In this document: positions 17,865 through 26,592 of the stretch, piece after piece
How the letters are laid out: each line of letters opens with the position of its first letter
How positions within the stretch are numbered: the first letter of the stretch is position 1
Assembly: GCA_028280845.1 (NCBI GenBank)
Contig: JANQKZ010000009.1
Coordinates: 1 to 64,000, forward strand
Direction: 5' to 3'
Source of the DNA: Opitutales bacterium
GTDB taxonomy: Bacteria; Verrucomicrobiota; Verrucomicrobiia; Opitutales; JABSRG01
Length of the DNA: 64,000 nucleotides
The notes under the pieces: generated by a model
What the model was told of the DNA's origin: nothing
The model's input: only the letters and a program-made list of their open reading frames with translations
The model's database searches: none
Position numbers and translations under genes: made by a program

Positions 17865-20075
17865 TCAGCCTTCCGGATGGAACGCAAAAACGACGGTGCT
17901 GAGGCCCGGCAAGGTCACGGAGACAGAATGATCCCGGCCATCGCAGGGAATGGCTTCGCTGGAGACTCCCCCACCATTGCCTAAATTATCACCACCATAG
18001 ATTCCGGCATCGGAATTGAAGATTTCCTTCCAATATCCAGCCAAAGGCACACCCAGGCGATGTTGCCCACGCGGAACGGGAGTAAAGTTTGATACCACCA
18101 GGAGCATTTCACCTGGGGATTCTCCCAGGCGAACAAAGCTCAAAGTAGAATGGTCACCATCATTTCCATTAATCCATTGGAATCCGGTAGGCTCGAAATC
18201 GGTGACCCCAAGAAAGGTGTATTCCCGATATAAGTGATTCAAATCCTTCACCGCCTGGGAAATACCCGCGTGGTCCATATATTGCAGGAGATGCCAATCC
18301 AGCGAACTGTCGTACTGCCACTCTCCCGACTGACCAAATTCGCCCCCCATGAAGAGCGTTTTCTTGCCGGGCCAGAGCCACATATATCCGTAGAGTGCAC
18401 GCAGGTTTCGCGATTTATCTCGAATGCTGCTGCCACCCATCTTGTTCAGCATAGAGCCCTTTAAATGCACCACCTCATCGTGCGAGAATACACTAACGAA
18501 ATTCTCCGAATACTGGTAGACCATGGCGAAAGTGAGCTGATTGTGGTGGTACTTCCGGTGAATCGGGTCTTTCTCCATATACACCAGGGTGTCATGCATC
18601 CATCCCATGTTCCACTTGAAGTCAAAACCCAGGCCTCCGTAAGCCGTTCCCCGGGTTACTCCGCTGAAGGCCGTCGACTCTTCCGCGATCGTGACTACGC
18701 CCGGATAGTTTTCATGAACCAAGTCGTTCGTCCGCTGCAGAAAGTCGATCGCTTCCAGGTTTTCGTTGCCTCCATATTTATTGGGAATCCACTCTGTGCG
18801 TGAGTAGTCCAGATACAACATGGACGCAACCGCATCGACACGCAACCCGTCTATATGGAATCGATCGAGCCAGCTGATGGCAGATGCAATCAGGAAACAC
18901 CGTACCTCATGGCGACCATAGTTAAAAATCAAGGTCCCCCAATCCTGGTGAAAGCCCTGCCGCGGATCGGCATGCTCATACAGGTGACTGCCGTCAAATT
19001 CGGCCAGCGCAAAGGCGTCTTTGGGGAAATGACCGGGCACCCAGTCGATGATGACCCCGATTCCGTGCTGGTGCAGCTTATCGACCAGATACTTGAAGTC
19101 CTGCGGGGCCCCGAATCGCGAGGTTGGCGCAAAAAACCCCGTGACCTGGTAGCCCCAGGACCCCGAGAAGGGGTGCTCTGCCAGGGGCATAAATTCCACA
19201 TGGGTGAAGCCCTTGTTTTTCACGTAATCAACTAGTTCCGTCGCCAGTTCCCGATAGCTCAAGGGCCGGTTCCCGTCCTCCACCACCCGCTTCCAGGACC
19301 CGAGGTGCACTTCGTAAACCGACATGGGCTCCTTTTTGTAATCCCGTGTCTTGCGGGCTTCCATCCAGGCTTGATCCCCCCAGATGTAATCGTCCGAATC
19401 CCACACCACTGACGCATTGTGGGGTGGAGGCTCAAAGTAGGTGCCATAGGGATCGGTTTTCAGCCGGAGATGCCCATCCTTCCCGAACAGCTCATATTTA
19501 TATTTAATCCCCACGGAGAGGCCGGGAATAAACAATTCCCAAACGCCACTATACCCCAGGCTTCGCATAGGATGATAGCGGCCATCCCAATTATTGAAAT
19601 CGCCAACGACCGATACCCGTTCGGCATTGGGCGCCCACACCGCAAATTTTACGCCGGGAACCCCGTCAATATGGACTGGATGCGCCCCCAGCTTCTCGTA
19701 TATCCGCAATTCGGTCCCCTCATTGAAGAGATAGAGGTCCTGCTCGGATACCGTCGGCTCAAAGGAATAAGGATCATAGAATTGCCGGATCTCGCCATTG
19801 GTTTGCTCAATCCGCAAGCGATACTGGAAGCGGTCCCGGCGGGAGATGATCCCTTCAAAGAACCCGGCGGGGTGCACCTTTTTCAGGGGGTAGCGCGGCC
19901 CATCATCGGCCTCAACATCAACAACCTCACAACTTACCGCCCCGTCAATAAACGCTCGAAAGACCCAGACCGCCTCGCCGTCCAGAATGAGGGGATGCAT
20001 TCCAAGCAGGTCGTGGGGACGGCCGTGGTTAGCATCGAGAATGGAATCAATTTCAGCTTCGGTCGTGAGCATCAT
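17865..20075 (-). CDS. glgB: 1,4-alpha-glucan branching enzyme
   Basis: Makes alpha-1,6 branches in glycogen. Domains in order: N-terminal carbohydrate-binding module (about 1-110), CBM48 (about 120-215, VKFAVWAPNAERVSVVGDFNNW) and the GH13 barrel. Catalytic signatures: DGLRVDAVASMLYLDYSR (nucleophile Asp), TIAEEST (acid/base Glu) and FSHDEVVHLKGSM (transition-state Asp). 736 residues from this start. An in-frame TTG at 20093 is possible. A long opposite-strand reading here belongs to the lptD frame and is not a gene. No other glycogen gene is nearby. Confidence 0.96.
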   Translation of the reverse strand: MMLTTEAEIDSILDANHGRPHDLLGMHPLILDGEAVWVFRAFIDGAVSCEVVDVEADDGPRYPLKKVHPAGFFEGIISRRDRFQYRLRIEQTNGEIRQFYDPYSFEPTVSEQDLYLFNEGTELRIYEKLGAHPVHIDGVPGVKFAVWAPNAERVSVVGDFNNWDGRYHPMRSLGYSGVWELFIPGLSVGIKYKYELFGKDGHLRLKTDPYGTYFEPPPHNASVVWDSDDYIWGDQAWMEARKTRDYKKEPMSVYEVHLGSWKRVVEDGNRPLSYRELATELVDYVKNKGFTHVEFMPLAEHPFSGSWGYQVTGFFAPTSRFGAPQDFKYLVDKLHQHGIGVIIDWVPGHFPKDAFALAEFDGSHLYEHADPRQGFHQDWGTLIFNYGRHEVRCFLIASAISWLDRFHIDGLRVDAVASMLYLDYSRTEWIPNKYGGNENLEAIDFLQRTNDLVHENYPGVVTIAEESTAFSGVTRGTAYGGLGFDFKWNMGWMHDTLVYMEKDPIHRKYHHNQLTFAMVYQYSENFVSVFSHDEVVHLKGSMLNKMGGSSIRDKSRNLRALYGYMWLWPGKKTLFMGGEFGQSGEWQYDSSLDWHLLQYMDHAGISQAVKDLNHLYREYTFLGVTDFEPTGFQWINGNDGDHSTLSFVRLGESPGEMLLVVSNFTPVPRGQHRLGVPLAGYWKEIFNSDAGIYGGDNLGNGGGVSSEAIPCDGRDHSVSVTLPGLSTVVFAFHPEG

Positions 20076-20285
20076 GAGGGGGACAGCGTTCAATCCCCTA
20101 GGCTGGCAGATAATTGGCCTAAGTCTAGTGTTTTAAAAGGGAATCCACCAGGGAATGAAACCCCAGAACCCAGACTTAAAATCCGTCCGACCTCCGGCTC
20201 TTGGTCTCCCCTGTCCTCCATCCTCTCTCTTCTATCCCACGAGTTTATTCTTGTCGCAAAAATCAGCATTTCGCATGGTGGGCCG

Positions 20286-22409
20286 GTGAATCATATCACA
20301 ACGATTAGACTTATCATAACCAGTTTCCTGTTCGCTCCAGCCCTCTTAGCTCAGCCAGAGCTGAGCACCGGCCCCGGCCAGCCCATTGAGTATGATGACA
20401 ACCGCGGGGCTCTGGTCGCCACAGGCGATGCTCAGCTGCGCGATGGTCCCTTCCTGGTCCGAGCCGAGGAGATAGGATTTTACCAACAGGAACAACGAGT
20501 AGAGGCCACGGGCAATGTCGAATTAACGCGGTCTGGCGTTCGCCTGCTGACCGATGATGTGGAGTATGGGATTGAAGCCAAAGCCTTCTCGGGCACGGCC
20601 TTCAAGGCCGGGCGTTACCCCCTCTTTCTGGAAGGTGAGCGATTTGAAGGCGATCATGAGCAGATTACCTTCTACGACTCCACTGCTTATTTTGGGGAGC
20701 CGGCGGACTTCGGGTTTAGCATGAAGGCAGACTCAATTACGATCCGCGAACCGAACCAGGTATCCGCCCGGGATGCCATCTTCCGCCTGGGTAACATCCC
20801 TTTCCTCAAACTTCCCCAATACTCCCAGCGAGCCGGGGATTTCCCGGTCCGATATGATGGGCGAGCCGGTTACCGGGGAAACCTTGGCGCCTACCTCGCG
20901 AATGAATTTACTGTGCTGGTCGCTCCCCATACTTTCGTGGGCGCCAACCTCGACGGCTATACCAAGCGGGGTGTCCTCATTGGCCCAGCCTTCAATTACG
21001 AGCGCGACCAGGGCAATGAATGGCTGAAGTCCCGGTTCAGCGCTGGGTATATTCACGACACCGGAGATACCGGTTTTGATCTGAATGGAGATCCCATCGA
21101 CAAAGACCGGGGATTTATCGAGTGGAGGCATAACCAGCACTGGGATGATGCTTTTACCCTCAATGCCGTCGTCAGCCTCTGGAGCGATTCCGAGGTCATG
21201 CGCGACTTCCGCCCTGGTTACTTCGACAATAACCAGAAGCCGGATAATTGGGCTGAAGCAAGCTGGGATGTCGGAGCCTTCCAGTTTTCCGCCTTTACCC
21301 GGTTCCGCCCCAACGACTTTCAGATCATACGGCAACGGATTCCAGAGCTGCGTATGGATCTCATGCCTTCTCCCATTCCACGATTGGGGATCTACCAGTC
21401 CGGAGCCGTCTCCCTGGCAATTCTCCAGGAATCCGTGCCCGACAGCTTCCTGGTTCTCCCTGTGTTTCCACCGATACAACCTGTGAACCAGGATACTCAG
21501 AAGGTGGATGCGCATTATACCTGGATTCGCCCCATAAAAGTCACCAGGGGCGTCACCTTCACCCCCAGAGCAGGCACACGGTTTATCCATTACTGGAAAA
21601 CCCTCGACGATCGCGGCACGCACGATCGCTGGTTTGGGGAGCTCGGCTTTGACTTGGAGGCGTTAGCCCACGCCACATGGGACTACAAAAACCCAATGTG
21701 GAAAATCGACGGGCTCCGGCATATCGTTCGCTCCGTGGTGCAATACCGCTACACGCCCGTGATCGACAGCGACAATAATATTCCGGTGGCCATCGACCGA
21801 CCGATCATCTCTTTTAACCGGCTTCCCATTAATCTCAACACCCAACGCAATTTCGATTCCTATCTGCCCGCAGAGGATCGCAACCTCTTCCGACTTGGGT
21901 TTGAAAACATTTGGCAAACCAGGCATGAAGAATGGGGCTCGCGCGACCTGGTCCGCCTCAATGTTTACCAGGATGTACTCCTCGACCCGGGAATCAACCA
22001 GCAAACCCTTGACTCCTTCTGGACTGAGCTCAGCGCCACTCCGGCCTCCTGGTTAGAGGTGGGGATGTTTGCTCGATCCCAGATGGAGAACTTCGATGTG
22101 TCCGAATTCAATACCCGGATCCGGATCCGCGACGGCAATATCTGGTCACTCGGATTGACGACCCAATTTGTAGACCAGAAAGTCGAACAATATCTTCTCG
22201 AATATCAATACCAGGTCCTTCGGAACTTCGGCATAGAGTGCTACGTGCGCTGGGATCCCAATTTCGGCGCCCTGACCGACCAGTACTATGCCATTTCCCA
22301 GCGCATCGGCAATATCATGCTGGCCCGCTACGGCATCCGGGTCCGCGACGGGGCCGTTCGCGAAGATGACTTTTCCTTCAGTGTCCAAGTGACCTTCATC
22401 GATTTTTAA
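20286..22409 (+). CDS. lptD: LPS-assembly protein LptD
   Basis: Outer-membrane translocon that inserts lipopolysaccharide. The N-terminal OstA/LptA-like jellyroll (residues about 30-150) reads GDAQLRDGPFLVRAEEIGFY and VEATGNVELTRSGVRLLTDDVEY; a beta-barrel with alternating aromatic strands follows to the C-terminal ... FSVQVTFIDF, which ends in Phe as expected of outer-membrane barrels. The start is the GTG at 20286 (MNHITTIRLII), giving a signal peptide ending near ALLAQ; upstream frame lies opposite glgB. Only one Cys is visible in the barrel, so the interdomain disulfides of E. coli LptD are absent. 707 residues. Confidence 0.87.
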   Translation: MNHITTIRLIITSFLFAPALLAQPELSTGPGQPIEYDDNRGALVATGDAQLRDGPFLVRAEEIGFYQQEQRVEATGNVELTRSGVRLLTDDVEYGIEAKAFSGTAFKAGRYPLFLEGERFEGDHEQITFYDSTAYFGEPADFGFSMKADSITIREPNQVSARDAIFRLGNIPFLKLPQYSQRAGDFPVRYDGRAGYRGNLGAYLANEFTVLVAPHTFVGANLDGYTKRGVLIGPAFNYERDQGNEWLKSRFSAGYIHDTGDTGFDLNGDPIDKDRGFIEWRHNQHWDDAFTLNAVVSLWSDSEVMRDFRPGYFDNNQKPDNWAEASWDVGAFQFSAFTRFRPNDFQIIRQRIPELRMDLMPSPIPRLGIYQSGAVSLAILQESVPDSFLVLPVFPPIQPVNQDTQKVDAHYTWIRPIKVTRGVTFTPRAGTRFIHYWKTLDDRGTHDRWFGELGFDLEALAHATWDYKNPMWKIDGLRHIVRSVVQYRYTPVIDSDNNIPVAIDRPIISFNRLPINLNTQRNFDSYLPAEDRNLFRLGFENIWQTRHEEWGSRDLVRLNVYQDVLLDPGINQQTLDSFWTELSATPASWLEVGMFARSQMENFDVSEFNTRIRIRDGNIWSLGLTTQFVDQKVEQYLLEYQYQVLRNFGIECYVRWDPNFGALTDQYYAISQRIGNIMLARYGIRVRDGAVREDDFSFSVQVTFIDF

Positions 22410-22484
22410 CATTATCTGTCACATGAGATAGCAGAGAGTCAGAGTCCCATCCGCTCTCCTCCGTTCCCTCTTGTATAATGCACC

Positions 22485-23252
22485 ATGGAAGAAGGCTTAA
22501 TTCCCTCCACCGATCATCCGATTAAACTGACTGTTTTTGAGGGCCCCCTCGATCTTCTCCTATTCCTCATACGGAAGAATGAGATTGATATCTATGATAT
22601 CCCCATCGAAACCGTGACCGACCAATACCTGGAGATTCTCAATGAGATGGAGTCGCTCAATCTGGAGGTCGCCGGTGACTTCTTCGTCATGGCGGCCACC
22701 CTCATGTATATTAAAAGTCGCATGCTCCTTCCCAAACAGGAACGGAAAGCCGACGAGCTGGCTGAAGAAGACGCCGATATCGATCCTCGCTGGGAGCTGG
22801 TTCAGCAACTCCTCGAATATAGAAAGTTTAAGGAAGCCGCCTCCGATCTGGAATTGCTGATCGACGAAGCCAACCACCTCTTGCCTCGTATCATGGGAAA
22901 ACACCAACCCATAGAGGAAGAACGCCCCCTTAAACCCTCCGATCGCATTCAACTCTGGAATACCTTTAATCAGGTCCTTCGACGTCTCTCTGAGCGCATG
23001 GTTGTGGGGGAAATCCACGACGAAGTCGTCACCGTTTCCGATCGCATGGAGTTTATCATGGAACGGCTTCAGACCGTCAGTAACTTCACCTTCACCTCCC
23101 TCTTCCAGGAGGAACCTACCGTCTACACGGTGGTGGCCACCTTTCTTGCCCTCCTCGAACTCGCACGCCTTAAGAAATTAAACCTTGAACAAGATGAGAC
23201 CTTTGGTGACATCCATTGCAGTCGATTAGAGGAGGATCAGATTCGGGAATAA
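22485..23252 (+). CDS. scpA: Segregation and condensation protein A (ScpA)
   Basis: Kleisin subunit of the SMC-ScpAB condensin that organises and segregates the chromosome. 255 residues. N-terminal domain with FEGPLDLLLFLIRKNEIDIYDI, EVAGDFFVMAATLMYIKSRMLLP and an acidic linker; C-terminal winged helix around SLFQEEPTVYTVVATFLALLELARLKKL. scpB is not visible in the window. It is the first of a plus-strand group with two small unknown genes and trxA. Confidence 0.95.
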   Translation: MEEGLIPSTDHPIKLTVFEGPLDLLLFLIRKNEIDIYDIPIETVTDQYLEILNEMESLNLEVAGDFFVMAATLMYIKSRMLLPKQERKADELAEEDADIDPRWELVQQLLEYRKFKEAASDLELLIDEANHLLPRIMGKHQPIEEERPLKPSDRIQLWNTFNQVLRRLSERMVVGEIHDEVVTVSDRMEFIMERLQTVSNFTFTSLFQEEPTVYTVVATFLALLELARLKKLNLEQDETFGDIHCSRLEEDQIRE

Positions 23253-23296
23253 ATCCCGCTTGAACATTTCAAACATATAGATAACTTTCAATACAT

Positions 23297-23539
23297 ATGG
23301 AACAATCCGATAAAACCCCAAAGCACTTGTTAGGAGTGGGCCTCGACAATCAGGACGGGCATAAGCGTATCACCCGTGCCGAGGAGTTTTCCATTGTCGG
23401 TGGATCCCAGGAGACGCACGAAAAGATGACTGAAACCCTGGTAAAAACCTTTGAGGACCTGGGGACCCGCGGGAAGAATTTACAAACTGTTGAACGGAAG
23501 GAGCTTGCTGATCTCATCAACAAGAACTGCCCCAGCTGA
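23297..23539 (+). CDS. Small acidic/basic unknown protein
   Basis: Not recognised. 80 residues, no membrane segment, no cysteine pair apart from one Cys three residues from the end (NCPS). Rich in charged residues (HKRITRAEEF, ETHEKMTETLVKTFEDLG), probably helical in the middle. It lies 44 bases after scpA. Coding character is supported by the absence of stops and a clean ATG, but no family is known to me. Confidence 0.6.
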   Translation: MEQSDKTPKHLLGVGLDNQDGHKRITRAEEFSIVGGSQETHEKMTETLVKTFEDLGTRGKNLQTVERKELADLINKNCPS

Positions 23540-23549
23540 ATTACGGACC

Positions 23550-23584
23550 TTCGAATTCCTGCTTTCTTGACCCGGAAATTCGAA
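23550..23584. repeat. Imperfect inverted repeat in gene gap
   Basis: TTCGAATTCC (23550-23559) pairs with GGAAATTCGAA (23574-23584), with one extra A in the right arm and a 14-base loop. It lies between the two small genes and has no T-run, so it is not a classical terminator; it may modulate mRNA stability or reduce readthrough. Confidence 0.4.
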
Positions 23585-23603
23585 CCGATTAACTAGCGGA
23601 CTC

Positions 23604-23996
23604 ATGGGAAACGATCATTCAGCTGAACTGAGAAAAGGGAGAGAAACCCCTGCTCCAAAACGGAAATATACGATTTCCACCGGAAAAGAAAAGACGGGAA
23701 GCAACACGCCCTCCGCCATTAAATTTGGCCAAGCCGCGAAGGAGACTTCCCCCCAACCGGCCAAACCGCGCGCTTCGGCCCCAAGTCTCAGTTTGAAGCA
23801 GACCGCTTCAGCTCCCAAACCCAAGTCAAAGCCAAGCGCTCAACCGGCTCTGGAAACTCCTCAACTTCACCCAGACATCCAATTTGACGAAAAGCCAAAA
23901 CCTAATTTCTTGATTCTGGCGACCGAAGGCGTATTCGCCCTGGCCGCCGTTGGTTTCGCCACCATGGTCATCAAAGATCTCCTCCCCCATCTTTAA
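23604..23996 (+). CDS. Pro/Lys-rich protein with C-terminal membrane anchor
   Basis: Not recognised. 130 residues: a long low-complexity N-terminal region rich in Pro, Ala, Lys and Ser (residues 1-95), then one hydrophobic helix (FLILATEGVFALAAVGFATMV, about 102-122) and a short tail. The N-terminal part would be cytoplasmic by the positive-inside rule, making a tail-anchored protein. Between scpA and trxA on the same strand; a link with the cell envelope or division is possible but unproven. Confidence 0.55.
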   Translation: MGNDHSAELRKGRETPAPKRKYTISTGKEKTGSNTPSAIKFGQAAKETSPQPAKPRASAPSLSLKQTASAPKPKSKPSAQPALETPQLHPDIQFDEKPKPNFLILATEGVFALAAVGFATMVIKDLLPHL

Positions 23997-24033
23997 ACTA
24001 AACCCGAACTCATCGATTTAACCAACAAACAAC

Positions 24034-24360
24034 ATGTCAGATAAAATAACTAACCTGGATTCCGACTCATTCGAGTCCGCCATTGCCCGTGACGATAAAC
24101 CCGTCGTAGTAGACTTTTGGGCTCCCTGGTGCGGACCTTGTAAAGCGATTGCTCCCATTCTGGAAGAGCTTGCTGAAGAACTCGGTGATGCGGTTCAAAT
24201 TTGTAAACTCAATGTCGATCAGGCCAATGACGTTGCCGGAAAGTATAACATCCGAGCAATCCCCACCCTCCTGATCTTCAAGAATGGACAAGTCGCTGAC
24301 CAGATCGTTGGCCTGGCTTCTAAAGAAGACCTGAAGGCGAAAATCGCTGCCGCAGCCTGA
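24034..24360 (+). CDS. trxA: Thioredoxin
   Basis: Cytosolic dithiol-disulfide carrier. 108 residues with the canonical active site WAPWCGPCK at about 27-35, VDFWAPWCG strand, NIRAIPTLLIFKNG with the cis-proline, and VGLASKEDL. Last gene of the plus-strand run; a strong terminator lies 23 bases downstream. Confidence 0.97.
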   Translation: MSDKITNLDSDSFESAIARDDKPVVVDFWAPWCGPCKAIAPILEELAEELGDAVQICKLNVDQANDVAGKYNIRAIPTLLIFKNGQVADQIVGLASKEDLKAKIAAAA

Positions 24361-24382
24361 TCCATTCCCTTTCCCGTTTATC

Positions 24383-24413
24383 AAGCCGTCCTCCTACCGG
24401 GGACGGCTTTTTT
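24383..24413 (+). terminator. Rho-independent terminator after trxA
   Basis: Perfect 9-bp stem AAGCCGTCC (24383-24391) with GGACGGCTT (24401-24409), a nine-base loop and a run of six T from 24408. Located 23 bases after the trxA stop. Confidence 0.88.
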
Positions 24414-24487
24414 ATCCCTGTCAACCAGATGAGCGGGGCCCACCACCGAGGACTTGCCTCCGCTGATTATAAAGTTACCGTTTCCCC

Positions 24488-24988
24488 ATGCATCTCCGAC
24501 CTGCAACCCGAGAAGATATTCCCCTGCTCAAACATTGGGATGAGCAACCGCACGTGTGGAATTCTGACCCCGACACCGGCTGGGATTGGGATAATGAAAT
24601 CGGCAAAGGTTTACCTGGCTATGAACACTTCATGGCCGAGAACCAGGACAAGCCAATCGGTTTTATTCAAATCCTGGATCCGTCGAGGGACCCGACGCAG
24701 TATTGGGGAGAGCAAGCTCCAGGTTACCGCGCGATTGATATCTGGATCGGCGAAGCCGAATACTTAAGGAAAGGCCACGGCTCTCAAATGATGAAACTGG
24801 CCTTAGCGCGCTGTTTTCAGGATCCGAAGGTTACCGAAGTCTGGGTAGATCCCCTGGTTTCCAACAAAGGAGCCCATGCATTCTATCAAAAGCTTGGGTT
24901 TCGTTTCGTCGAAAAGCGAGTATTCGGGGAAGACCAGTGTGCCGTGTTCCGTCTCCTGAAGGAGGATTGGCTATACGGACGGACCTGA
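24488..24988 (+). CDS. GNAT acetyltransferase, AAC(6')-like
   Basis: 166-residue member of the GNAT fold closest to the aminoglycoside 6'-N-acetyltransferase / acetyltransferase-8 group. Visible: LRPATREDIPLLKHW at the N-terminus, RAIDIWIGEAEYLRKGHGSQMM with the acetyl-CoA loop, VDPLVSNKGAHAFYQKLGF with the closing strand. It could modify aminoglycosides or, more likely in an environmental chromosome, another amine. Single plus-strand gene between a terminator and a convergent lipoprotein gene. Confidence 0.8.
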   Translation: MHLRPATREDIPLLKHWDEQPHVWNSDPDTGWDWDNEIGKGLPGYEHFMAENQDKPIGFIQILDPSRDPTQYWGEQAPGYRAIDIWIGEAEYLRKGHGSQMMKLALARCFQDPKVTEVWVDPLVSNKGAHAFYQKLGFRFVEKRVFGEDQCAVFRLLKEDWLYGRT

Positions 24989-25006
24989 TTGTTCCGAAGC
25001 AGAGAG

Positions 25007-25495
25007 TTAATCCTGAAAATTGGGATTCAACCGAACATTTCCTCCCGTCACGAGGACTGAATCTCCAATCGCCGGATTATAAACATTTGCCGCCTGAATG
25101 ATCGAGACCACCGACCCATCATCCAGCTGTATGATCATTTCAAAGCCATCCTGCCGGGTCATCATCTCCTCGACCTCACGTCCAGCGATGGCTCCCAACG
25201 CGCCCCCGGCAACTCCAGCCAGGGCTCCGCTCGTCCCACTTCCTGTTGAGCTTCCCAGAATTGCTCCAGCGGAGGCACCGGTACCGGTACCGATCCAGGT
25301 TTCATCCCCTTCGATTACCACCGGTCGCACATCTACAACAACCCCGGTCTGAACACTGCGCATCACATTGACCTGACTTTGAGCAACGGTTGGTCCCGAA
25401 GAACAGGCTGAAAATAGCAGGCTCGATCCCGCCACGGCGGAAAAAACCACCAGAGATTGTCGGAGTGAGGAGCGTCGGGGGGTAAAGCGGATCAT
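25007..25495 (-). CDS. Glycine-zipper outer-membrane lipoprotein, SlyB-like
   Basis: 162 residues with a lipoprotein signal (RRSSLRQS, hydrophobic core, lipobox FSAC at about 28-31). A glycine-zipper 2TM segment, ASAGAILGSSTGSGTSG then AGVAGGALGAIAGREV, occupies about 75-110. Ends in a small beta domain (EMIIQLDDGSVVSIIQ ... VTGGNVRL). This layout is that of SlyB/Pcp-type envelope lipoproteins. Upstream is a TATACT hexamer at 25510-25515 (minus strand) close before the start, possibly the -10 of its own promoter with a very short leader. Confidence 0.8.
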   Translation of the reverse strand: MIRFTPRRSSLRQSLVVFSAVAGSSLLFSACSSGPTVAQSQVNVMRSVQTGVVVDVRPVVIEGDETWIGTGTGASAGAILGSSTGSGTSGALAGVAGGALGAIAGREVEEMMTRQDGFEMIIQLDDGSVVSIIQAANVYNPAIGDSVLVTGGNVRLNPNFQD

Positions 25496-25595
25496 AGCAG
25501 GATGAGACCAGTATAACCTAGAAAACGTTCCCGTGATTGGAAAGTTTCAATTTTTTCGAAAATCACCAGCGGCACCAATCCACAACCACTCGGCA

Positions 25596-26057
25596 TCAAG
25601 CATCATTCAACTGCCGCAGCCCTTCATAAACCGCGATGCCGGCGGCAGTGGATAAATTCAGTGAACGCAGGGTTGAGTTGAACTGCGGCAAGGTCAACCG
25701 GCGTTCCCCGGCCCAGGCATGGATCGCCTCGGGCACCCCATGCCCTTCATTCCCAAACAGGAACCCATCCCCATCTTGAAAAGCGACCTCCCAATACACC
25801 CGTTTGGCTTTGGTCGTGAAAAGGAAGATCTCTCCATCAGGCCTCACCGGGCTTTCCAAAAACGCCTCAAAGGACGCATGCTCATGCAGGTCGAGTGAGT
25901 ACCAGTAATCCATCCCACTCCGGCGCAAATGCTTATCGGTAATCGTAAACCCAAGTGGATGAATCAGGTGAAGCCGGCACTGGGTTATGGCACACATTCT
26001 CCCGATATTCCCAGTATTCTGAGGAATCTCAGGCCGATATAAAATAACATGAAACAT
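25596..26057 (-). CDS. trmL: tRNA (cytidine/uridine-34 2'-O)-methyltransferase
   Basis: SPOUT-fold 2'-O-methyltransferase acting on the wobble position of tRNA-Leu. The start at 26057 (MFHVILYRPEIPQNTGNIGR) is the family start; a further in-frame ATG 27 bases upstream would run into the left repeat of the GxxExxY cassette. Knot motifs LFGNEGHGVPE and LNLSTAAGIAVYEGLRQL near the C-terminus are clear. 153 residues. The start lies 11 bases from the left inverted repeat of the cassette, so its leader may have been replaced by inserted DNA. Confidence 0.93.
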   Translation of the reverse strand: MFHVILYRPEIPQNTGNIGRMCAITQCRLHLIHPLGFTITDKHLRRSGMDYWYSLDLHEHASFEAFLESPVRPDGEIFLFTTKAKRVYWEVAFQDGDGFLFGNEGHGVPEAIHAWAGERRLTLPQFNSTLRSLNLSTAAGIAVYEGLRQLNDA

Positions 26058-26067
26058 TGGGTGATTA

Positions 26068-26085
26068 TAGCCGCAAAAAGGCACA
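26068..26085 (+). repeat. Left inverted repeat of GxxExxY cassette
   Basis: TAGCCGCAAAAAGGCACA. Its reverse complement matches the right repeat at 17 of 18 positions. Confidence 0.75.
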
Positions 26086-26177
26086 AGGGGCGCAAAGACA
26101 ATGGGTTAGGCTGGGATATTATGACAGACCGCTATAGGTTTAAACGGAACCAATACAAAGCAAAAATAGGAGGAGTT

Positions 26178-26563
26178 ATGAAAGACTACGTATTTACATT
26201 AGTGGACGCTATTCGGGAAACCAGTTTTGCCATCCATCGCTATCACCGTCATGGGCCCTTGGAAAAAGCCTACGAAAATGCATGATACCATCGACTGAGG
26301 AAACAGGATTACTTTGTCGAACAACAAAAACCACCGGAGGTATTCGACGAAGACGGAACTCGAATCGGAGAATAGCATGCGGATCTATTTGTCGAAAACA
26401 CTCTGATTATCGAACTAAAAACAGTTCACACCCTGGCCAACGATCACTTTGCCCAAATCTTAGGTTATTGAGATCCGCGAAGAAAGAACACGGCCTTCTC
26501 ATCAATTTTAGTGCTCCAAAATTCCAACTACGCAAAGTCGCCCTGTCCGACCGGCATTATTGA
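26178..26563 (+). pseudogene. GxxExxY protein pseudogene
   Basis: Starts at an ATG with a near-perfect Shine-Dalgarno (AGGAGG at 26169-26174). The first 35 residues read normally to GPLEKAYENA, the name-giving motif. Then a TGA at 26283-26285 interrupts, the frame stays open to a second stop (TAG at 26373-26375, in place of Tyr in the conserved GEYHADL), and after LGY a one-base deletion near 26468 (TATTGAGAT instead of a codon more) throws the tail into another frame, where it reads LRSAKKEHGLLINF and ends at 26563. Reconstructed, the protein is about 128 residues with the family blocks IGEYHADLFVENTLIIELK and HFAQILGYL. Two nonsense mutations plus a frameshift mean it is dead. Confidence 0.88.
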
Positions 26564-26568
26564 GATTC

Positions 26569-26586
26569 TGCGCCTTTTTGCGGCTA
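26569..26586 (-). repeat. Right inverted repeat of GxxExxY cassette
   Basis: Plus strand TGCGCCTTTTTGCGGCTA; on the minus strand it reads TAGCCGCAAAAAGGCGCA, differing from the left copy at one base. Confidence 0.75.
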
Positions 26587-26592
26587 CCTTAA

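Larger units (their letters stand above)
26068..26586. mobile_element. Decayed GxxExxY cassette with inverted-repeat ends
   Basis: A 519-base unit inserted between trmL and thrB. Its ends are 18-bp inverted repeats with one mismatch (26068-26085 and 26569-26586). Between them is a single, broken plus-strand gene of the GxxExxY family with a strong ribosome binding site. The unit lies in the space between two minus-strand genes, leaving 10 bases to the trmL start and 6 to the thrB stop. No transposase is encoded and no target duplication is obvious. GxxExxY genes are known from many environmental bacteria, and are thought to be accessory; inverted repeats around them suggest spread as a small non-autonomous element (inference). 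Confidence 0.6.

Noticed and set aside
19419-20285. Upstream extension of the lptD frame opposite glgB
   Set aside because: Overlaps the well-supported glgB on the other strand and adds no homology; the signal peptide begins at the GTG at 20286.
20733-21623. Minus-strand frame of 296 codons inside lptD
   Set aside because: Antisense shadow of the barrel region, no recognisable domain.
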